A stretch of 64,000 bases of DNA. It comes from Curtobacterium sp. L6-1. GTDB taxonomy: Bacteria; Actinomycetota; Actinomycetes; Actinomycetales; Microbacteriaceae. The stretch lies in assembly GCF_018885305.1 (NCBI RefSeq), contig NZ_CP076544.1, forward strand, positions 806,001-870,000, written 5' to 3'. Shown here piece after piece: positions 1-10,141 of the stretch. The notes below the pieces were generated by a model. It did not search any database and was not told the DNA's origin. It was given only the letters and a program-made list of their open reading frames with translations. How positions within the stretch are numbered: the first letter of the stretch is position 1; each line of letters begins with the position of its first letter. Made by a program: the position numbers and the translations under genes.

Positions 1-217
1 GGGTGCCGAGCCCGCTGTAGGTCGGGGTGCCGGCCTCGTCGAGCTCGCCCTGCAGGTCTGACACGCGGGACTGCAGGAGGCGGATCTCCTTCGCCGCCTC
101 GGCGCGGTCGGTGTTCGACTTGATGAGCTCGCGGCGGAGGTCGTTCAGAGCACGGTCGACCTCGTCCTTGCGGTAGCCCCGCAGTTCGGTCCCGAACTCT
201 GCCTCGTCGTTCGCCAC
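1..217 (-). CDS. DivIVA-like domain protein (N-terminal part, runs off window)
   Basis: Reading leftward from a GTG at 217, the first 72 codons give a short acidic start followed by an ELRGYRKDEVDRAL motif, which matches the RGYDrDEVD signature at the N terminus of the DivIVA/Wag31 family, and then a heptad-patterned stretch predicted to form a coiled coil. DivIVA proteins mark cell poles and septa in actinobacteria. The start is supported by a GGGAG Shine-Dalgarno sequence seven bases upstream. The rest of the gene lies beyond base 1, so length and the C-terminal coiled coil cannot be judged. It is transcribed divergently from the next gene. The polar role is inferred from family only; it could be a paralogue rather than the main Wag31. 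Confidence 0.7.
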   Translation of the reverse strand, partial: MANDEAEFGTELRGYRKDEVDRALNDLRRELIKSNTDRAEAAKEIRLLQSRVSDLQGELDEAGTPTYSGLGT

Positions 218-267
218 GCGTCGCTCCCTGCGGTCGTCCCGGACCGCCCCGTGCAGCCCGGACACCG

Positions 268-273
268 ATTGTA
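268..273 (-). promoter_or_regulatory. -10 box for the DivIVA-like gene
   Basis: TACAAT on the minus strand, 50 bases before the GTG, giving a leader of about 44 nt that holds the ribosome binding site. No clear -35 box was seen. Confidence 0.45.
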
Positions 274-362
274 GTGGTGCCGCACCTGCGGGCCCTGAGG
301 CCGCTGGACCGTTCCGGAGGGCGGCGGAGGGCTCCGGGGATGCGCCTCCCAGCTGTCCTGGG

Positions 363-368
363 TAACCT
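363..368 (+). promoter_or_regulatory. -10 box for the frameshifted membrane protein gene
   Basis: TAACCT about 55 bases upstream of the GTG at 424, in the divergent gap. A GGAGGGAG ribosome binding site lies at 408-415, so this transcript would have a leader. Confidence 0.35.
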
Positions 369-423
369 GGGCCGTTGTTTCGCGCGCCGATCCCCCCACC
401 CCGGCGCGGAGGGAGAGAGTTCC

Positions 424-2165
424 GTGCGATTCGTCCTGGCGATCGTCAGCTTCGTCATCGGGGTGCTCCTCGTCGGTCTCGGCGTCGGGCAGCGGACCGT
501 GTTCGCCCCGCCGACCTCGATCGTCGCGGCGACCAGCGGCACGAGCTCGGCCCCGGTGACCGTCATCCCGGGCGACGTCCTCAACGCCAACCCCGGGTAC
601 CAGCGCATCACCATCTCGGGGTCGGACGAGGTCTTCGCCGCCTACGGCAAGACGACCGACGTGGACGCGTGGATCGGTGACGCCGCCCACACGACGCTCC
701 GGTACGACGCCGAGGACGGGTCGCTCGTGGGACGCACCACCGGCAGCGGCACGGACGTGCCGGACCCGAAGGGCAGCGACCTCTGGTACCAGGAGTACGA
801 CGACGCCCGGCAGTTCACCGTGCGGCTGCCGTCGGACGTGTCCCTCGTGGTCGCCGGCGACGGCTCGGACGCCGCTCCCGCGGACGTCTCCGTGACCTGG
901 CCGCGCGACACCGCCACCCCTTCGGTCGGCCCCCTGCTCACCGTCGGCGGACTGTTCGTCCTCGGCGGCCTCGTCCTGCTCGTCTGGGCGTTCCTGCACC
1001 AGCGCCGGTCGCGCGGTCCCCGTCGTCGGAGCGGTGGTGGCCGTCCGCCGCGCGTCCGCGCCTCCCGTCGTGCCGCGGCCGCCGGTGCCCAGGTACCCGC
1101 ACGCAGCCGGCGCGGCCGGCGCTCCCTCGTGGCCGTGCCGGTGCTCGTCGCCGGCGCGCTCGTGCTGAGCGGTTGCTCATCCGACTACTGGCCGCAGGGC
1201 GGGGACGCGGGCGCGACCCCGACGCCGACCGCCTCGGCCACGGGCGCTGCCGCGGCGGACCCCTCGACTGCTGCGACCAAGCAGCAGATCGCCCGGATCG
1301 TGACCCGCGTGGCCGAGGTCGCGAAGAAGGCCGACTCGCGCAAGGACGCCGACCTCGCCGAGACCCGCTTTACCGGTCCCGCGCTCGAGCTCCGCAAGGC
1401 GAACTACGCCATCCGCGACGCCGACGACGAGGCCAAGCCCCTGCCGGAGATCTCCGCCGCCGACGTCTGCGTCGCCCTCCCGCAGCAGACCGACACCTGG
1501 CCGCGGACGGTGTTCGCGGTCGTCGCCGCGGACTGCTCCGACAAAGAGACCGCACCGCAGGCCCTGACGCTCGTGCAGCCGGACGCCCGGTCCGACTACA
1601 AGGTCGAGTACGCCGTCTCGCTCGAGGCCGACGCGCAACTGCCGTCGCTCGCCCCGACGTCGGTCGGTGCCGCGCAGCTCGCCCCCGACTCGAAGCTCCT
1701 GACCCTCGCGCCGGACGAGGTCGCGGCCGCCTACGCCGACATCCTGTCCAAGGACAGCGAGAGCGCGTCGGCCGACCTGTTCGCCGGCGAGGGCGACGAC
1801 CTGCGGTCGCGCATCGGCAAGTCCTACAAGGACGACAAGGCCGAGAAGCTCCCGGACACCGCGGAGATCGAGTACACGTCCGAGGTGCCCGAGGACACCG
1901 CGCTCGCGCTCGCGACGAACACCGCCGGCGCGCTCGTGTCCGTCGACCTGAACGAGATCGAGAAGGTCACGCCGACGGCCGACGGTGCCGAGGTCAACCC
2001 GAGGGAGCGGTCAAGGCCCTCTCCGGCGTCGACTCCAGCACGAAGGGCGTGACGGCGACGTACGGCGTCCAGTTGCTCTTCTCCGTGCCTCCGGTGGGCT
2101 CGGACGACAAGATAGAACTCCTCGGGTTCACCCAGGGCCTGATCGCAGCGAGTGAGGTGCAATGA
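424..2165 (+). pseudogene. Actinobacterial membrane/lipoprotein-like protein, frameshifted near base 2001
   Basis: From a GTG at 424 with a strong GGAGGGAG site the product starts with a membrane helix (residues 4-24), carries an extracytoplasmic domain, a second helix near residue 165, an Arg-rich stretch and then an internal lipobox-like segment (VLSGC near residue 243) followed by a Thr/Pro/Ala linker and a domain of about 300 residues. The family is known in Microbacteriaceae, often labelled glycosyl transferase without evidence; the internal lipobox appears to be family-wide, as far as I recall. The frame opened at 424 ends at 2052 in an implausible Arg/Pro/Ser tail. Frame +3 continues naturally from about 2001 (EGAVKALSGVDSS onward) to a TGA at 2163-2165 that overlaps the next ATG. 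A single missing G near 1998-2003 explains both. The repaired product would be about 580 residues. It may be a real mutation or a sequencing error. Confidence 0.7.
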
Positions 2166-3175
2166 CCAACGTCCCCCCGACCCCGTCCAGCTTGCGTGGA
2201 GCGGTCGACCTCTCGTCCCTCGTCGACCGGGCGCAGCGTCCGCAGCAGGGCGCCGCGCCGACGACCGGTTCCGCACCGGCCGGTGACCCGGCGACCGGCG
2301 GGTCGACGTCCGGCGCGGGTGACGGCGTCCTCAGCGTCCCGTCGCTCGTCATGGACGTCACCGACCAGAGCTTCCAGGACATCGTCCAGCTCTCCACGGT
2401 CGTGCCGGTCATCGTCGACATCTGGGCCGAGTGGTGCGGGCCGTGCAAGCAGCTCTCGCCGGTGCTCGAGCGCCTGACCGAGGAGTACGCCGGGCGCTTC
2501 GTGCTCGCCAAGGTCGACGCGGACACCAACCCGCAGCTCGTGCAGGCGTTCCAGGCGCAGTCCATCCCGACCGTCGCCGCGGTGATCGGCGGGCGCCCGC
2601 TCGGGCTGTTCGTCGGTGCCCTGCCCGAGGCCGAGGTCCGCGACGTCCTCGAGCAGGTGCTCCAGGCCGCCGAGCAGAACGGGGTCACCGGACGCGTGCA
2701 GGCCGACGACGCCGGTGCCCCCGTCGACGCAGCCGAGCAGGGCGAACCGGAGCCGGAGCCGCTGCCGCCGCACCACCAGGCCGCGTACGACGCGATCGAG
2801 CGTGGGGACTACGCCGCGGCCATCGCCGAGTACCGCACCGCCATCGCGCAGGACCCGCACGACCAGATGGCGGTCGCCGGTCTCGCGCAGGTGTCGCTGC
2901 TCGACCGGCTCGCCGGCCGGACCGCCGACGACATCCGTGCCGCGGCCGGTGCCGGTCCGTCGGACGTCGCGGCGCAGCTCGCCGTGGCCGACCTCGACGT
3001 CAGCGGTGGGCACGTCGAGGACGCCTTCGGACGCCTGCTCGACCTCGTGCCGACGGTGATCGGCGACGACCGCGAGGCCCTCCGGGTCCGCCTGGTCGAG
3101 TACTTCGAGCTCATCGGCGTCGACGACCCGCGCGTCGTCGCGGCGCGCCGCCGCCTGGCGAACGCCCTGTACTGA
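2162..3175 (+). CDS. Thioredoxin-TPR co-chaperone-like protein (YbbN/CnoX type)
   Basis: A 337-residue protein with a Pro/Thr-rich N terminus of about 65 residues, a thioredoxin domain (about 68-175) with the full WCGPCK redox motif, and a C-terminal helical region (about 200-337) with tetratricopeptide-like pairs such as AAYDAIERGDYAAAIAEYR. This architecture matches the YbbN/CnoX family, which combine thioredoxin folds with TPR repeats and act as redox-linked holdases in proteobacteria. The intact CxxC here contrasts with E. coli YbbN, which lacks it, so reductase activity is possible. The ATG overlaps the stop of the upstream frameshifted gene by four bases (ATGA), implying translational coupling; a real frameshift upstream could therefore lower its expression. 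No signal peptide, so cytoplasmic. Confidence 0.85.
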   Translation: MTNVPPTPSSLRGAVDLSSLVDRAQRPQQGAAPTTGSAPAGDPATGGSTSGAGDGVLSVPSLVMDVTDQSFQDIVQLSTVVPVIVDIWAEWCGPCKQLSPVLERLTEEYAGRFVLAKVDADTNPQLVQAFQAQSIPTVAAVIGGRPLGLFVGALPEAEVRDVLEQVLQAAEQNGVTGRVQADDAGAPVDAAEQGEPEPEPLPPHHQAAYDAIERGDYAAAIAEYRTAIAQDPHDQMAVAGLAQVSLLDRLAGRTADDIRAAAGAGPSDVAAQLAVADLDVSGGHVEDAFGRLLDLVPTVIGDDREALRVRLVEYFELIGVDDPRVVAARRRLANALY

Positions 3176-3212
3176 CGGTCCGACGGTGGCGACCGGTCGA
3201 CGGTCGCGACCC

Positions 3213-3266
3213 CACGACGGACGGGAGGCCCGGTACCAGCTGGTACCGGGCCTCCCGTCCGTCGTG
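3213..3266. terminator. 54-bp perfect palindrome between convergent genes (copy 1)
   Basis: An uninterrupted perfect inverted repeat centred between 3239 and 3240, with no spacer; core GGTACCAGCTGGTACC flanked by GACGGACGGGAGGCCC and its complement. It lies between the 3' ends of the thioredoxin-TPR gene and glgB, so it probably acts as a bidirectional terminator. The same 54 bp recur at 28610-28663. Confidence 0.8.
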
Positions 3267-3280
3267 TCGCCGGTCCGGCG

Positions 3281-5890
3281 CTACTGCGCCAGCCGCAGCC
3301 AGACCGAGCCGAGCGGCGGGACCACGAGGTTCGCCGAGGCGGGCCGTCCGGCCCACGGGACCTCCTCCGCCTGCACCGACCCGAGGTTCCCGACACCGGA
3401 GCCACCGTAGGCGGCGGCGTCGGTGTTGAGGACCTCGTCCCAGGTACCGGCGGTCGGCAGGCCGAAGCGGTGCTCGACCGGCACGCCCGAGAAGTTGACG
3501 AACACGGCGATCCGCTCGTCCCCGGCCTTGCGGAGGAACCCGAGGGTGGCGTGCGGCGCGTCGCCGCTCTCGAGCCACTCGAAGCCCTCGGGGGAGCCGT
3601 CGTGCGTCCAGAGCGCCGGAGTGTCCTTGTACACGCGGTTCAGTTCGGCGACCAGGTCCTGCACGCCGCGGTGTCCCGGGTCGTCGAGGAGCCACCAGTC
3701 GAGACCGTTCGCCTCGCTCCACTCGGAGGGCTGCGCGAACTCCTGCCCCATGAACAGCAGCTGCTTGCCGGGGTGGGCCCACATGAACGCCAGGTAGGCG
3801 CGGACGTTGGCGAGCTTCTGCCACTCGTCACCGGGCATCTTGCCGTAGAGCGACCCCTTGCCGTGCACGACCTCGTCGTGGCTGATCGGCAGGGTGAACT
3901 GCTCGCTGAAGGCGTAGACGAACGAGAACGTGATCTCGTCGTGGTGGTACGAGCGGTAGGCAGGGTCGCGCTCCACGTACTGGAGCGTGTCGTGCATCCA
4001 GCCCATGTTCCACTTCTGGCCGAACCCGAGACCGCCGGCGCTCGTCGGCTGCGTGACGCCGGGCCACGAGGTCGACTCCTCGGCGATCATCACGATGCCC
4101 GGGTAGCGCTTGTACGCGGTCGCGTTCGTCTCCTGCAGGAGCGAGATCGCCTCGAGGTTCTCACGGCCGCCGTGCACGTTCGGCAGCCACTCGGTCCGGG
4201 AGTAGTCGAGGTACAACATCGACGCCACGGCGTCGACGCGGAGGCCGTCGATGTGGAACTCCTCGAGCCAGTACAGCGCGTTCGCGACCAGGAAGTTGCG
4301 CACCTGCGGCTGCCCGAAGTCGAACACGTAGGTGCCCCAGTCGAGCTGTTCGCCGCGGCGTGGGTCCGGGTGCTCGAACAGGGCGTACCCGTCGAACTTC
4401 GCCAGCGCCCACTCGTCCTTGGGGAAGTGCCCGGGGACCCAGTCCATGATGACGCCGATGCCGGCCGAGTGCAGGCGGTCGACGAGGTACCGCAGGTCGT
4501 CGGGCGAGCCGAAACGTGCCGTCGGCGCGTAGTAGCCGGTGACCTGGTAGCCCCACGAGCCGCCGAACGGGTGCTCGGCGAGCGGCAGGAACTGCACGTG
4601 CGTGAAGCCCGTGTACTGCACGTGGCCGATGAGGTCGTCGGCCACCTCGCGGTAGCTGAGGCCCGGACGCCACGAGCCGAGGTGCACCTCGTAGACGCTC
4701 ATCGGACGGTCGTGCGTCGTCGCGGTGGCCCGCTCGGCCATCCAGCGGGCGTCGCCCTCGGACCAGGTGTGGTGCGCGGTCGTGATCACGGACGCGGTCA
4801 GCGGCGGCACCTCGGTGCGGCGGGCGAACGGGTCGGCCCGCTCCACCCAGCCGCTGTCGGTGAGGATCTGGAACTTGTACCGCTGGCCCTCGAGGGCGCC
4901 CGGCCAGAACAGCTCCCACACGCCGAGGTCGTTCAGGCGGCGCATCGCGGTGGTGCGGCCCTCCCAGCCCTCGAAGTCGCCGATCACGCGGACGGCCGTG
5001 GCGCGGGGGGCCCAGACGGCGAACGCGACGCCCTCGACACCGTCGACGGTCTGCACGTGGGCGCCGAGGTGGTGCCAGAGCTGCTCGTCGCGACCCTCAC
5101 CGAACAGGTGCAGGTCGAGTTCGCCGAGGGTCGGCGCGAAGCGGTAGGCGTCGTCGGTCGTCCAGGTCTCGTCGCCCTCGTAGTCGGCCTCGACGCGGTA
5201 GCGGCCGAGCTCGCCGACCGTGGCACCGGCCCAGACGCCCTCGCCCTCGTGGCGGAGCTCGACGTCGTCGCCGTCGGGGCGGACGACGCGGACGGCCGTC
5301 GCGAGGTGCCGCACGACGCGGACGCTCGTGCCGCCGTCGACGGGGTGCGGGCCGAGGACGTCGTGCGGCTGGGACCAGCGGCCCTCGGCCACCTGCTGGC
5401 GGATCCACTCGTCGACCGGGCCGGGGACCGGCTCGGTGACCGCGGTGGTGGTCGCGCCGGCCGGGACGACCGCGTCGGTGGACGCCGGCCGGGAGGCGCT
5501 GGTCGGCTCCGGCGCGTCGGCCGACGCCCCGTCCGCAGCCGGGACGGCGGGGGCCGCCGGGGCCTGCGGTGCAGCGGGGGTCTGCGGTGCAGCCGGTGTC
5601 TGCGGTGCCGTGGGGGTGGCCGGCACGGAGGCCGGGTCGAGGCCGCCGGCGAGCGTCGCCGACTCCGGGACGTCCCGCGAGGGGGTCTCGCTGCGGGGCG
5701 CGGGAGCGCCGGGCAGGTCCTCGCCGGGCGCCGAGGTGCGCGGTGCGACGCGGGCGCCGTCCGGTGCGACGTCGTCCGCCGCGGTACGGCGGGGGAGCGC
5801 GGGCGGGGGCGGCGGGACCGGCGGCAGGCCGGGACCGCGTCGGGGCGAGCCGGCGGCAGGGGTCTGCTCGGGTGTGTTCGGGTCGGTCAT
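3281..5890 (-). CDS. glgB: 1,4-alpha-glucan branching enzyme
   Basis: GH13 branching enzyme of 869 residues. It transfers alpha-1,4-glucan segments to make alpha-1,6 branches in glycogen. After a Pro/Ala/Thr-rich, probably disordered extension of about 150 residues (with APQTPA-type repeats) come two N-terminal beta-sandwich modules (the second with [20 protein letters not shown]), then the TIM barrel with the nucleophile Asp in [12 protein letters not shown] (about residue 553), the acid/base Glu in MIAEEST (about 602) and the [15 protein letters not shown] motif. The long disordered N terminus is larger than in the enteric enzyme but common in actinobacteria. The ATG overlaps the glgE stop by four bases. 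Function is secure from these motifs. Confidence 0.95.
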   Translation of the reverse strand: MTDPNTPEQTPAAGSPRRGPGLPPVPPPPPALPRRTAADDVAPDGARVAPRTSAPGEDLPGAPAPRSETPSRDVPESATLAGGLDPASVPATPTAPQTPAAPQTPAAPQAPAAPAVPAADGASADAPEPTSASRPASTDAVVPAGATTTAVTEPVPGPVDEWIRQQVAEGRWSQPHDVLGPHPVDGGTSVRVVRHLATAVRVVRPDGDDVELRHEGEGVWAGATVGELGRYRVEADYEGDETWTTDDAYRFAPTLGELDLHLFGEGRDEQLWHHLGAHVQTVDGVEGVAFAVWAPRATAVRVIGDFEGWEGRTTAMRRLNDLGVWELFWPGALEGQRYKFQILTDSGWVERADPFARRTEVPPLTASVITTAHHTWSEGDARWMAERATATTHDRPMSVYEVHLGSWRPGLSYREVADDLIGHVQYTGFTHVQFLPLAEHPFGGSWGYQVTGYYAPTARFGSPDDLRYLVDRLHSAGIGVIMDWVPGHFPKDEWALAKFDGYALFEHPDPRRGEQLDWGTYVFDFGQPQVRNFLVANALYWLEEFHIDGLRVDAVASMLYLDYSRTEWLPNVHGGRENLEAISLLQETNATAYKRYPGIVMIAEESTSWPGVTQPTSAGGLGFGQKWNMGWMHDTLQYVERDPAYRSYHHDEITFSFVYAFSEQFTLPISHDEVVHGKGSLYGKMPGDEWQKLANVRAYLAFMWAHPGKQLLFMGQEFAQPSEWSEANGLDWWLLDDPGHRGVQDLVAELNRVYKDTPALWTHDGSPEGFEWLESGDAPHATLGFLRKAGDERIAVFVNFSGVPVEHRFGLPTAGTWDEVLNTDAAAYGGSGVGNLGSVQAEEVPWAGRPASANLVVPPLGSVWLRLAQ

Positions 5891-7887
5891 CGGTGCGGTC
5901 CTTCCACGACGAGCAGGTGCACGGGCTCCTGGAAGGCATCCAGGCGCACGTAGTTCGAGGTCCCCCAGGTCCAGCGGGCACCGGTCACGACGTCACGGAC
6001 GTCGAACAGGGTGCCGGGCTCGAGGCCGAGGGCGGTGAGGTCGAGGTGCACGGTCGTCTCCCGCGAGGAGTGCGGGTCGACGTTCGCCACGACGATCACG
6101 GTGTCGTTCCGGCCCGAGCGGTTGTACTGCCCGGGCAGGTGCTTCGAGTAGACGACGATCGCGTCGTCCTCGGCGGTGTGCACCGTGGTGTTGCGGAGCT
6201 GGCGGAGCGCGGGGTGCGCCGAGCGGAGCCGGTTGAGCATCGTCACGTACGGAGCCAGGCTCGCGCCCTCGGCCTCGGCGAGGGCGAAGTCGCGCGGCTT
6301 GTACTCGTACTTCTCGTTGTCGATGTTCTCCTCGGACCCCGGACGGGCGACGTCCTCGAAGAGCTCGTACCCCGAGTACATGCCCCAGGTCGGCGCCCCC
6401 GTGGCGGCGAGGGCCGCGCGCACTTTGTAGCCGGCACGACCGCCGTACTGCAGGAACTCGGTGAGGATGTCCGGCGTGTTCACGAAGAGGTTCGGGCGCA
6501 GGTACGCGCTCGTCTCGTGGGAGAGCTCCTCGAAGTACGTCTCGATCTCCTCCTTCGTGTTCCGCCACGTGAAGTACGAGTACGACTGCTGGAACCCGGT
6601 CTCGGCGAGTGCCCGCATCATCGCCGGGCGGGTGAACGCCTCGGCGAGGAACACCGTGTCGGGGTGCTCGTCGCGGACCTCGCGGATCACGCGCTCCCAG
6701 AACCACAGCGGCTTGGTGTGCGGGTTGTCGACGCGGAAGATCTTCACGCCGAACGTGATCCAGTGCCGCAGGACGCGCAGCACCTCGGCGACGAGGCCCT
6801 CGGGGTCGGTGTCGAACTGGATCGGGTAGATGTCCTGGTACCGCTTCGGCGGGTTCTCCGCGGTCGCGATGGAGCCGTCGGCGCGGACGGTGAACCACTC
6901 CGGGTGCTCGGTGACCCACGGGTGGTCGGGGGAGCACTGCAGCGCGAAGTCGAGCGCGACCTCCATGCCGGTGTTCTTCGCCGTCTCGACGAAGTCGCGG
7001 AAGTCGTCCTCGGTGCCGAGGTCGGGGTGGATGGCGTCGTGCCCGCCCTCGGGACCGCCGATGGCCCAGGGGCTGCCGGGGTCGCCGGGTCCCGCGGTCA
7101 GGGTGTTGTTCGGACCCTTGCGCGCGGTGGTGCCGATCGGGTGGATCGGCGGCAGGTACACGACGTCGAAGCCCATGCGGGCGACGGCGGGCAGGCGGCG
7201 GGCCGCGGTGCGGAAGTCGCCGCTCTTCCAGGAGCCGTCGGGGTTGCGCTTCGCGCCCTCGCTGCGGGGGAAGAACTCGTACCAGGCGCCGACGCCGGCG
7301 CGGGTGCGCTCGACGTCCAGCAGCTGCGTCGCGGAGTGGGTGCGGAGCGAGGTGAGCGGCGACTCGGCCAGCTCGGCGACGATGCGCGGGTCGTCGACGG
7401 CGGCGAGCCGTTCGGCGGGGTCGAGGTCCTCGTCACGGACGCGGGCGGCGGCGCGGGCGGCCGCGGGGGAGCCCGTCTCGTCGGCGAGTCGCTCGAGGAG
7501 TGCTGCGCCGTCGAGGAGCGTCGCCTCGGTGTCGACGCCGGCGGCGATCTTCAGCCGTGCGCCGTGCACCCAGCTGGCCCAGTCGTCGGCGTACGCCTCG
7601 ACGTGCCACTCGACGACGCCGACGCCCTCGACCTGCACGGTCGCTTCGTAGCGGTCGGTGCCGGGGGCGGCGAGGGTGAGCGGGACGGTGCGCGTCGCGC
7701 CGTCGGGTCGGACGAGGACGAGGTCGGCGCCGATGACGCCGTGCCCCTCGCGGAAGACGGTCGCACCGAACGTGATCACCTCCCCGTCGAAGCCCTTGCC
7801 CGGGAAGCCGTTCGGCGTCGTCGGGGCGAGTTCGGTGATCGGGATGCGCCCGATCTTCGGACGCCGGGGTCGGTCTGCGGTGGCCAC
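5887..7887 (-). CDS. glgE: Alpha-1,4-glucan:maltose-1-phosphate maltosyltransferase
   Basis: 666-residue GH13 family protein with the GlgE-specific N-terminal module ([13 protein letters not shown]... onward) and central barrel. GlgE adds maltosyl units from maltose-1-phosphate to alpha-glucan chains. The nucleophile Asp lies in [10 protein letters not shown] (about residue 385) and the acid/base Glu in LAEAFTRP (about 415), both typical of GlgE rather than alpha-amylase. The GTG at 7887 sits seven bases after a TAGCGT box, so the message is probably leaderless. The gene is followed by glgB with an ATGA overlap. The maltokinase (pep2), TreS or GlgM that would supply maltose-1-phosphate is not in the window. 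Confidence 0.95.
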   Translation of the reverse strand: MATADRPRRPKIGRIPITELAPTTPNGFPGKGFDGEVITFGATVFREGHGVIGADLVLVRPDGATRTVPLTLAAPGTDRYEATVQVEGVGVVEWHVEAYADDWASWVHGARLKIAAGVDTEATLLDGAALLERLADETGSPAAARAAARVRDEDLDPAERLAAVDDPRIVAELAESPLTSLRTHSATQLLDVERTRAGVGAWYEFFPRSEGAKRNPDGSWKSGDFRTAARRLPAVARMGFDVVYLPPIHPIGTTARKGPNNTLTAGPGDPGSPWAIGGPEGGHDAIHPDLGTEDDFRDFVETAKNTGMEVALDFALQCSPDHPWVTEHPEWFTVRADGSIATAENPPKRYQDIYPIQFDTDPEGLVAEVLRVLRHWITFGVKIFRVDNPHTKPLWFWERVIREVRDEHPDTVFLAEAFTRPAMMRALAETGFQQSYSYFTWRNTKEEIETYFEELSHETSAYLRPNLFVNTPDILTEFLQYGGRAGYKVRAALAATGAPTWGMYSGYELFEDVARPGSEENIDNEKYEYKPRDFALAEAEGASLAPYVTMLNRLRSAHPALRQLRNTTVHTAEDDAIVVYSKHLPGQYNRSGRNDTVIVVANVDPHSSRETTVHLDLTALGLEPGTLFDVRDVVTGARWTWGTSNYVRLDAFQEPVHLLVVEGPHR

Positions 7888-7894
7888 GGAGCAG

Positions 7895-7900
7895 ACGCTA
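7895..7900 (-). promoter_or_regulatory. -10 box for glgE-glgB, leaderless
   Basis: TAGCGT on the minus strand with seven bases between it and the glgE GTG, placing the expected transcription start at the start codon. glgE-glgB may thus be expressed apart from glgX. Confidence 0.55.
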
Positions 7901-7972
7901 CCCGGCTGGGCCGTCCGTGTTCCCCGGGAAGCGTGTCGGGCCTCCCGGCCGGACCGTGCGGAGCGCGGTCGG

Positions 7973-10084
7973 TCAGACCACGTCGAAGACGTGGATGCCG
8001 GGTCCGTAGGCGGTGAAGACGGTGCCGGCCGGGCGGTGCCGGTCGTGGTCGCGGTGCTTCTCGCTCGACCACGCCAGCCGGTAGGCGAACACGTCCTCGC
8101 GCGTCGGCAGGACGAGGTCGCGGGTTCGGCCGCTGCCGTGCACGACGACGAGGACCCGGTCGTACGGCTCGTGCTCGGGCGTCGACTCGACGAAGTACTG
8201 CAGCGCCCGGTGGATGGGCTGGTCCCAGCCCTCGGCGGTCATCGGACCGCCGTCCGGCCCGTACCAGGTCATGCGCGAGGCCGAGGGGGTCGTCTGCCCG
8301 GGGACACCGAAGCGCGAGGGGCGGAGCGCGGGGTGGGCAGCGCGGAGCCGGGTGAGGGTCGCGACGGCCTCGGTCATCGACTCGGCGTCCTCGTCGTCCG
8401 ACCAGTCGACCGGCGTGAGGTCGTCCGAGACGACGTACGCGTTGTTGTTGCCGTGCTGGGTGCGGCTGCGCTCGTCGCCCGCGGTGATCATCGGCACGCC
8501 GGCGGACAGCAGCACGGTGGCCATCAGGTTGCGCATCGAGCGGCCGCGGGCCGCCCGGACGCCGCGGTCGGTCGTGTGCCCCTCGATGCCGTGGTTGAAC
8601 GAGCGGTTGTCGTTCGAGCCGTCGCGGTTGTCCTCGCCGTTCGCCTCGTTGTGCTTGCCGTCGTACGACACCAGGTCGTGCAGGGTGAAGCCGTCGTGGG
8701 CGGTGACGAAGTTGACACCGGAGAGCGGACCGCGCTCGGTGCCGAACAGGCCGCTCGACCCGGTCAGGGCGCCGGCGAGCGCTCCGATCCCGGTGTCCGG
8801 GGCGCCCCGGCGTCGTTCGTCGGCGATGTCCTCGAGCCAGAACTTGCGGACGGTGTTGCGGAACCCGTCGTTCCACTCGAGGGTGCGGGCACCGAACGAG
8901 CCGGTGCGCCAGCCGTCGGGGCCGACGTCCCACGGCTCGGCGATGACGAGCGTGTCCTGCAGGTCGGGGTGCGAGCGGATGCGGTCGAGCAGCGGGTGGG
9001 CCGGGTCGAAGGCGTGGTCGGCGTCGCGCGCGAGCGAGGCCATGAGGTCGAAGCGGAAGCCGTCGACCTGCACCTCGCGCGCCCAGTAGCGCAGGCTGTC
9101 GACGACGAGGTCCGCGGTGGCCTCGACCGAGGTGTCGAGCGTGTTGCCGCAGCCGGTCGTGTCGTAGTAGGTGTCGGCGTCGGACCAGCGGTATCGGGCG
9201 GCACCGTCGATCCCGCGGAGCGAGGACGTCGGGCCGCCGAGTCCCTCTTCCGCGGTGTGGTTGTAGACCACGTCGAGCACGACCTGGATGCCGGCCTCGT
9301 GCAGCAGCCGCACCATGCCCTTGAACTCGCGCAGGACACCGTCGGCACCGGCGGCGCGGGCGGCGGCCGAGGCGTGTCCGGCGTGCGGGGCGAAGAACCC
9401 GAGCGTGTTGTAGCCCCAGGCGTTCTCGCGACCGGCCTCGCGCAGCCAGCGCTCGGTGTCGAAGGCCTGCACGGGGAGGAGCTCGAGGGTCGTGACGCCG
9501 ATGCGTCGAAGGTGCGCGATCGTGCTCTCGTGTGCGACCCCGGCGTAGGTGCCGCGGAGGTCCTCCGGCACGGCGGGGTTCGCGGCGGTCAGCGTCCGGA
9601 CGTTCGCCTCGTACACGACGACGCGGTCGAGCGGGACGGCCGGCTTGCCGACGCCGCCCCAGTCGAAGCCGCCGTCGACGACGACGCTCGTCCAGCGGGG
9701 GCGGGCGGGTTCCGTGTCGGGACCGTCCGTCTCGCCGTCGCCCTGCGTGCCGTCCTGCCCGTCGGACGTCTCGGGCCCGCCGCCGGCGTCGGGCGTCGTC
9801 GCGACGATGCCTCGGGCGTACGGGTCGAGCAACGGCCGGGTCGGGTCGAACTCGTGCCGGGGCCCAGACGGGCCGTCGACGAGCAGGTGGTAGGTGTCCC
9901 CGACCTGCACGCCGGGTGTCACCGCGCTCCACACGTCGCCGTCGCCCTGGCGGGTCAGCTCGAAGCGCCCGCGGCCGTCGACGACCACCGCCGCCGAGGT
10001 CGCCGACGCCGACCGCAGCGTGAACCGCGGGTCGCCGTCGTCGAGCCGGAAGCCCGGAGTGGTCTCGATCGCCGTCTCGTACAC
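7973..10084 (-). CDS. glgX: Glycogen debranching enzyme GlgX
   Basis: 703-residue GH13 isoamylase-type enzyme that hydrolyses alpha-1,6 branches of glycogen. An N-terminal CBM48-like module ([20 protein letters not shown] onward) precedes the barrel, which shows the nucleophile Asp in [10 protein letters not shown] (about residue 345), the acid/base Glu in [10 protein letters not shown] (about 381) and the GlgX-typical [17 protein letters not shown] and NGEDNRDG motifs. The minus-strand frame is open back to 11197, but the GTG at 10084 is the start: it lies six bases after a TACCCT box and just before the conserved module. The gene heads the glgX, glgE, glgB string; an 85-base gap separates it from glgE. 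Confidence 0.93.
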   Translation of the reverse strand: MYETAIETTPGFRLDDGDPRFTLRSASATSAAVVVDGRGRFELTRQGDGDVWSAVTPGVQVGDTYHLLVDGPSGPRHEFDPTRPLLDPYARGIVATTPDAGGGPETSDGQDGTQGDGETDGPDTEPARPRWTSVVVDGGFDWGGVGKPAVPLDRVVVYEANVRTLTAANPAVPEDLRGTYAGVAHESTIAHLRRIGVTTLELLPVQAFDTERWLREAGRENAWGYNTLGFFAPHAGHASAAARAAGADGVLREFKGMVRLLHEAGIQVVLDVVYNHTAEEGLGGPTSSLRGIDGAARYRWSDADTYYDTTGCGNTLDTSVEATADLVVDSLRYWAREVQVDGFRFDLMASLARDADHAFDPAHPLLDRIRSHPDLQDTLVIAEPWDVGPDGWRTGSFGARTLEWNDGFRNTVRKFWLEDIADERRRGAPDTGIGALAGALTGSSGLFGTERGPLSGVNFVTAHDGFTLHDLVSYDGKHNEANGEDNRDGSNDNRSFNHGIEGHTTDRGVRAARGRSMRNLMATVLLSAGVPMITAGDERSRTQHGNNNAYVVSDDLTPVDWSDDEDAESMTEAVATLTRLRAAHPALRPSRFGVPGQTTPSASRMTWYGPDGGPMTAEGWDQPIHRALQYFVESTPEHEPYDRVLVVVHGSGRTRDLVLPTREDVFAYRLAWSSEKHRDHDRHRPAGTVFTAYGPGIHVFDVV

Positions 10085-10090
10085 GCCCCC

Positions 10091-10096
10091 AGGGTA
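10091..10096 (-). promoter_or_regulatory. -10 box for glgX, leaderless
   Basis: TACCCT on the minus strand, six bases before the GTG at 10084. It is divergent from the TATCCT box of the cysteine desulfurase gene 15 bases away. Confidence 0.55.
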
Positions 10097-10110
10097 CGAG
10101 GACAGCCGGG

Positions 10111-10116
10111 TATCCT
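10111..10116 (+). promoter_or_regulatory. -10 box for the cysteine desulfurase gene
   Basis: TATCCT, with an AAGGGA ribosome binding site between it and the GTG at 10142; a short leader of about 20 nt is expected. Confidence 0.5.
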
Positions 10117-10141
10117 GAAAACGCTCCACGAAGGGAACCCC

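Noticed and set aside
145..999. 284-codon minus-strand ORF at the left edge
   Set aside because: It is out of frame with the DivIVA-like gene and antisense to the membrane protein gene; composition is not protein-like.
3470..5953. 827-codon plus-strand frame opposite glgB
   Set aside because: Antisense shadow; glgB has all catalytic motifs on the other strand.
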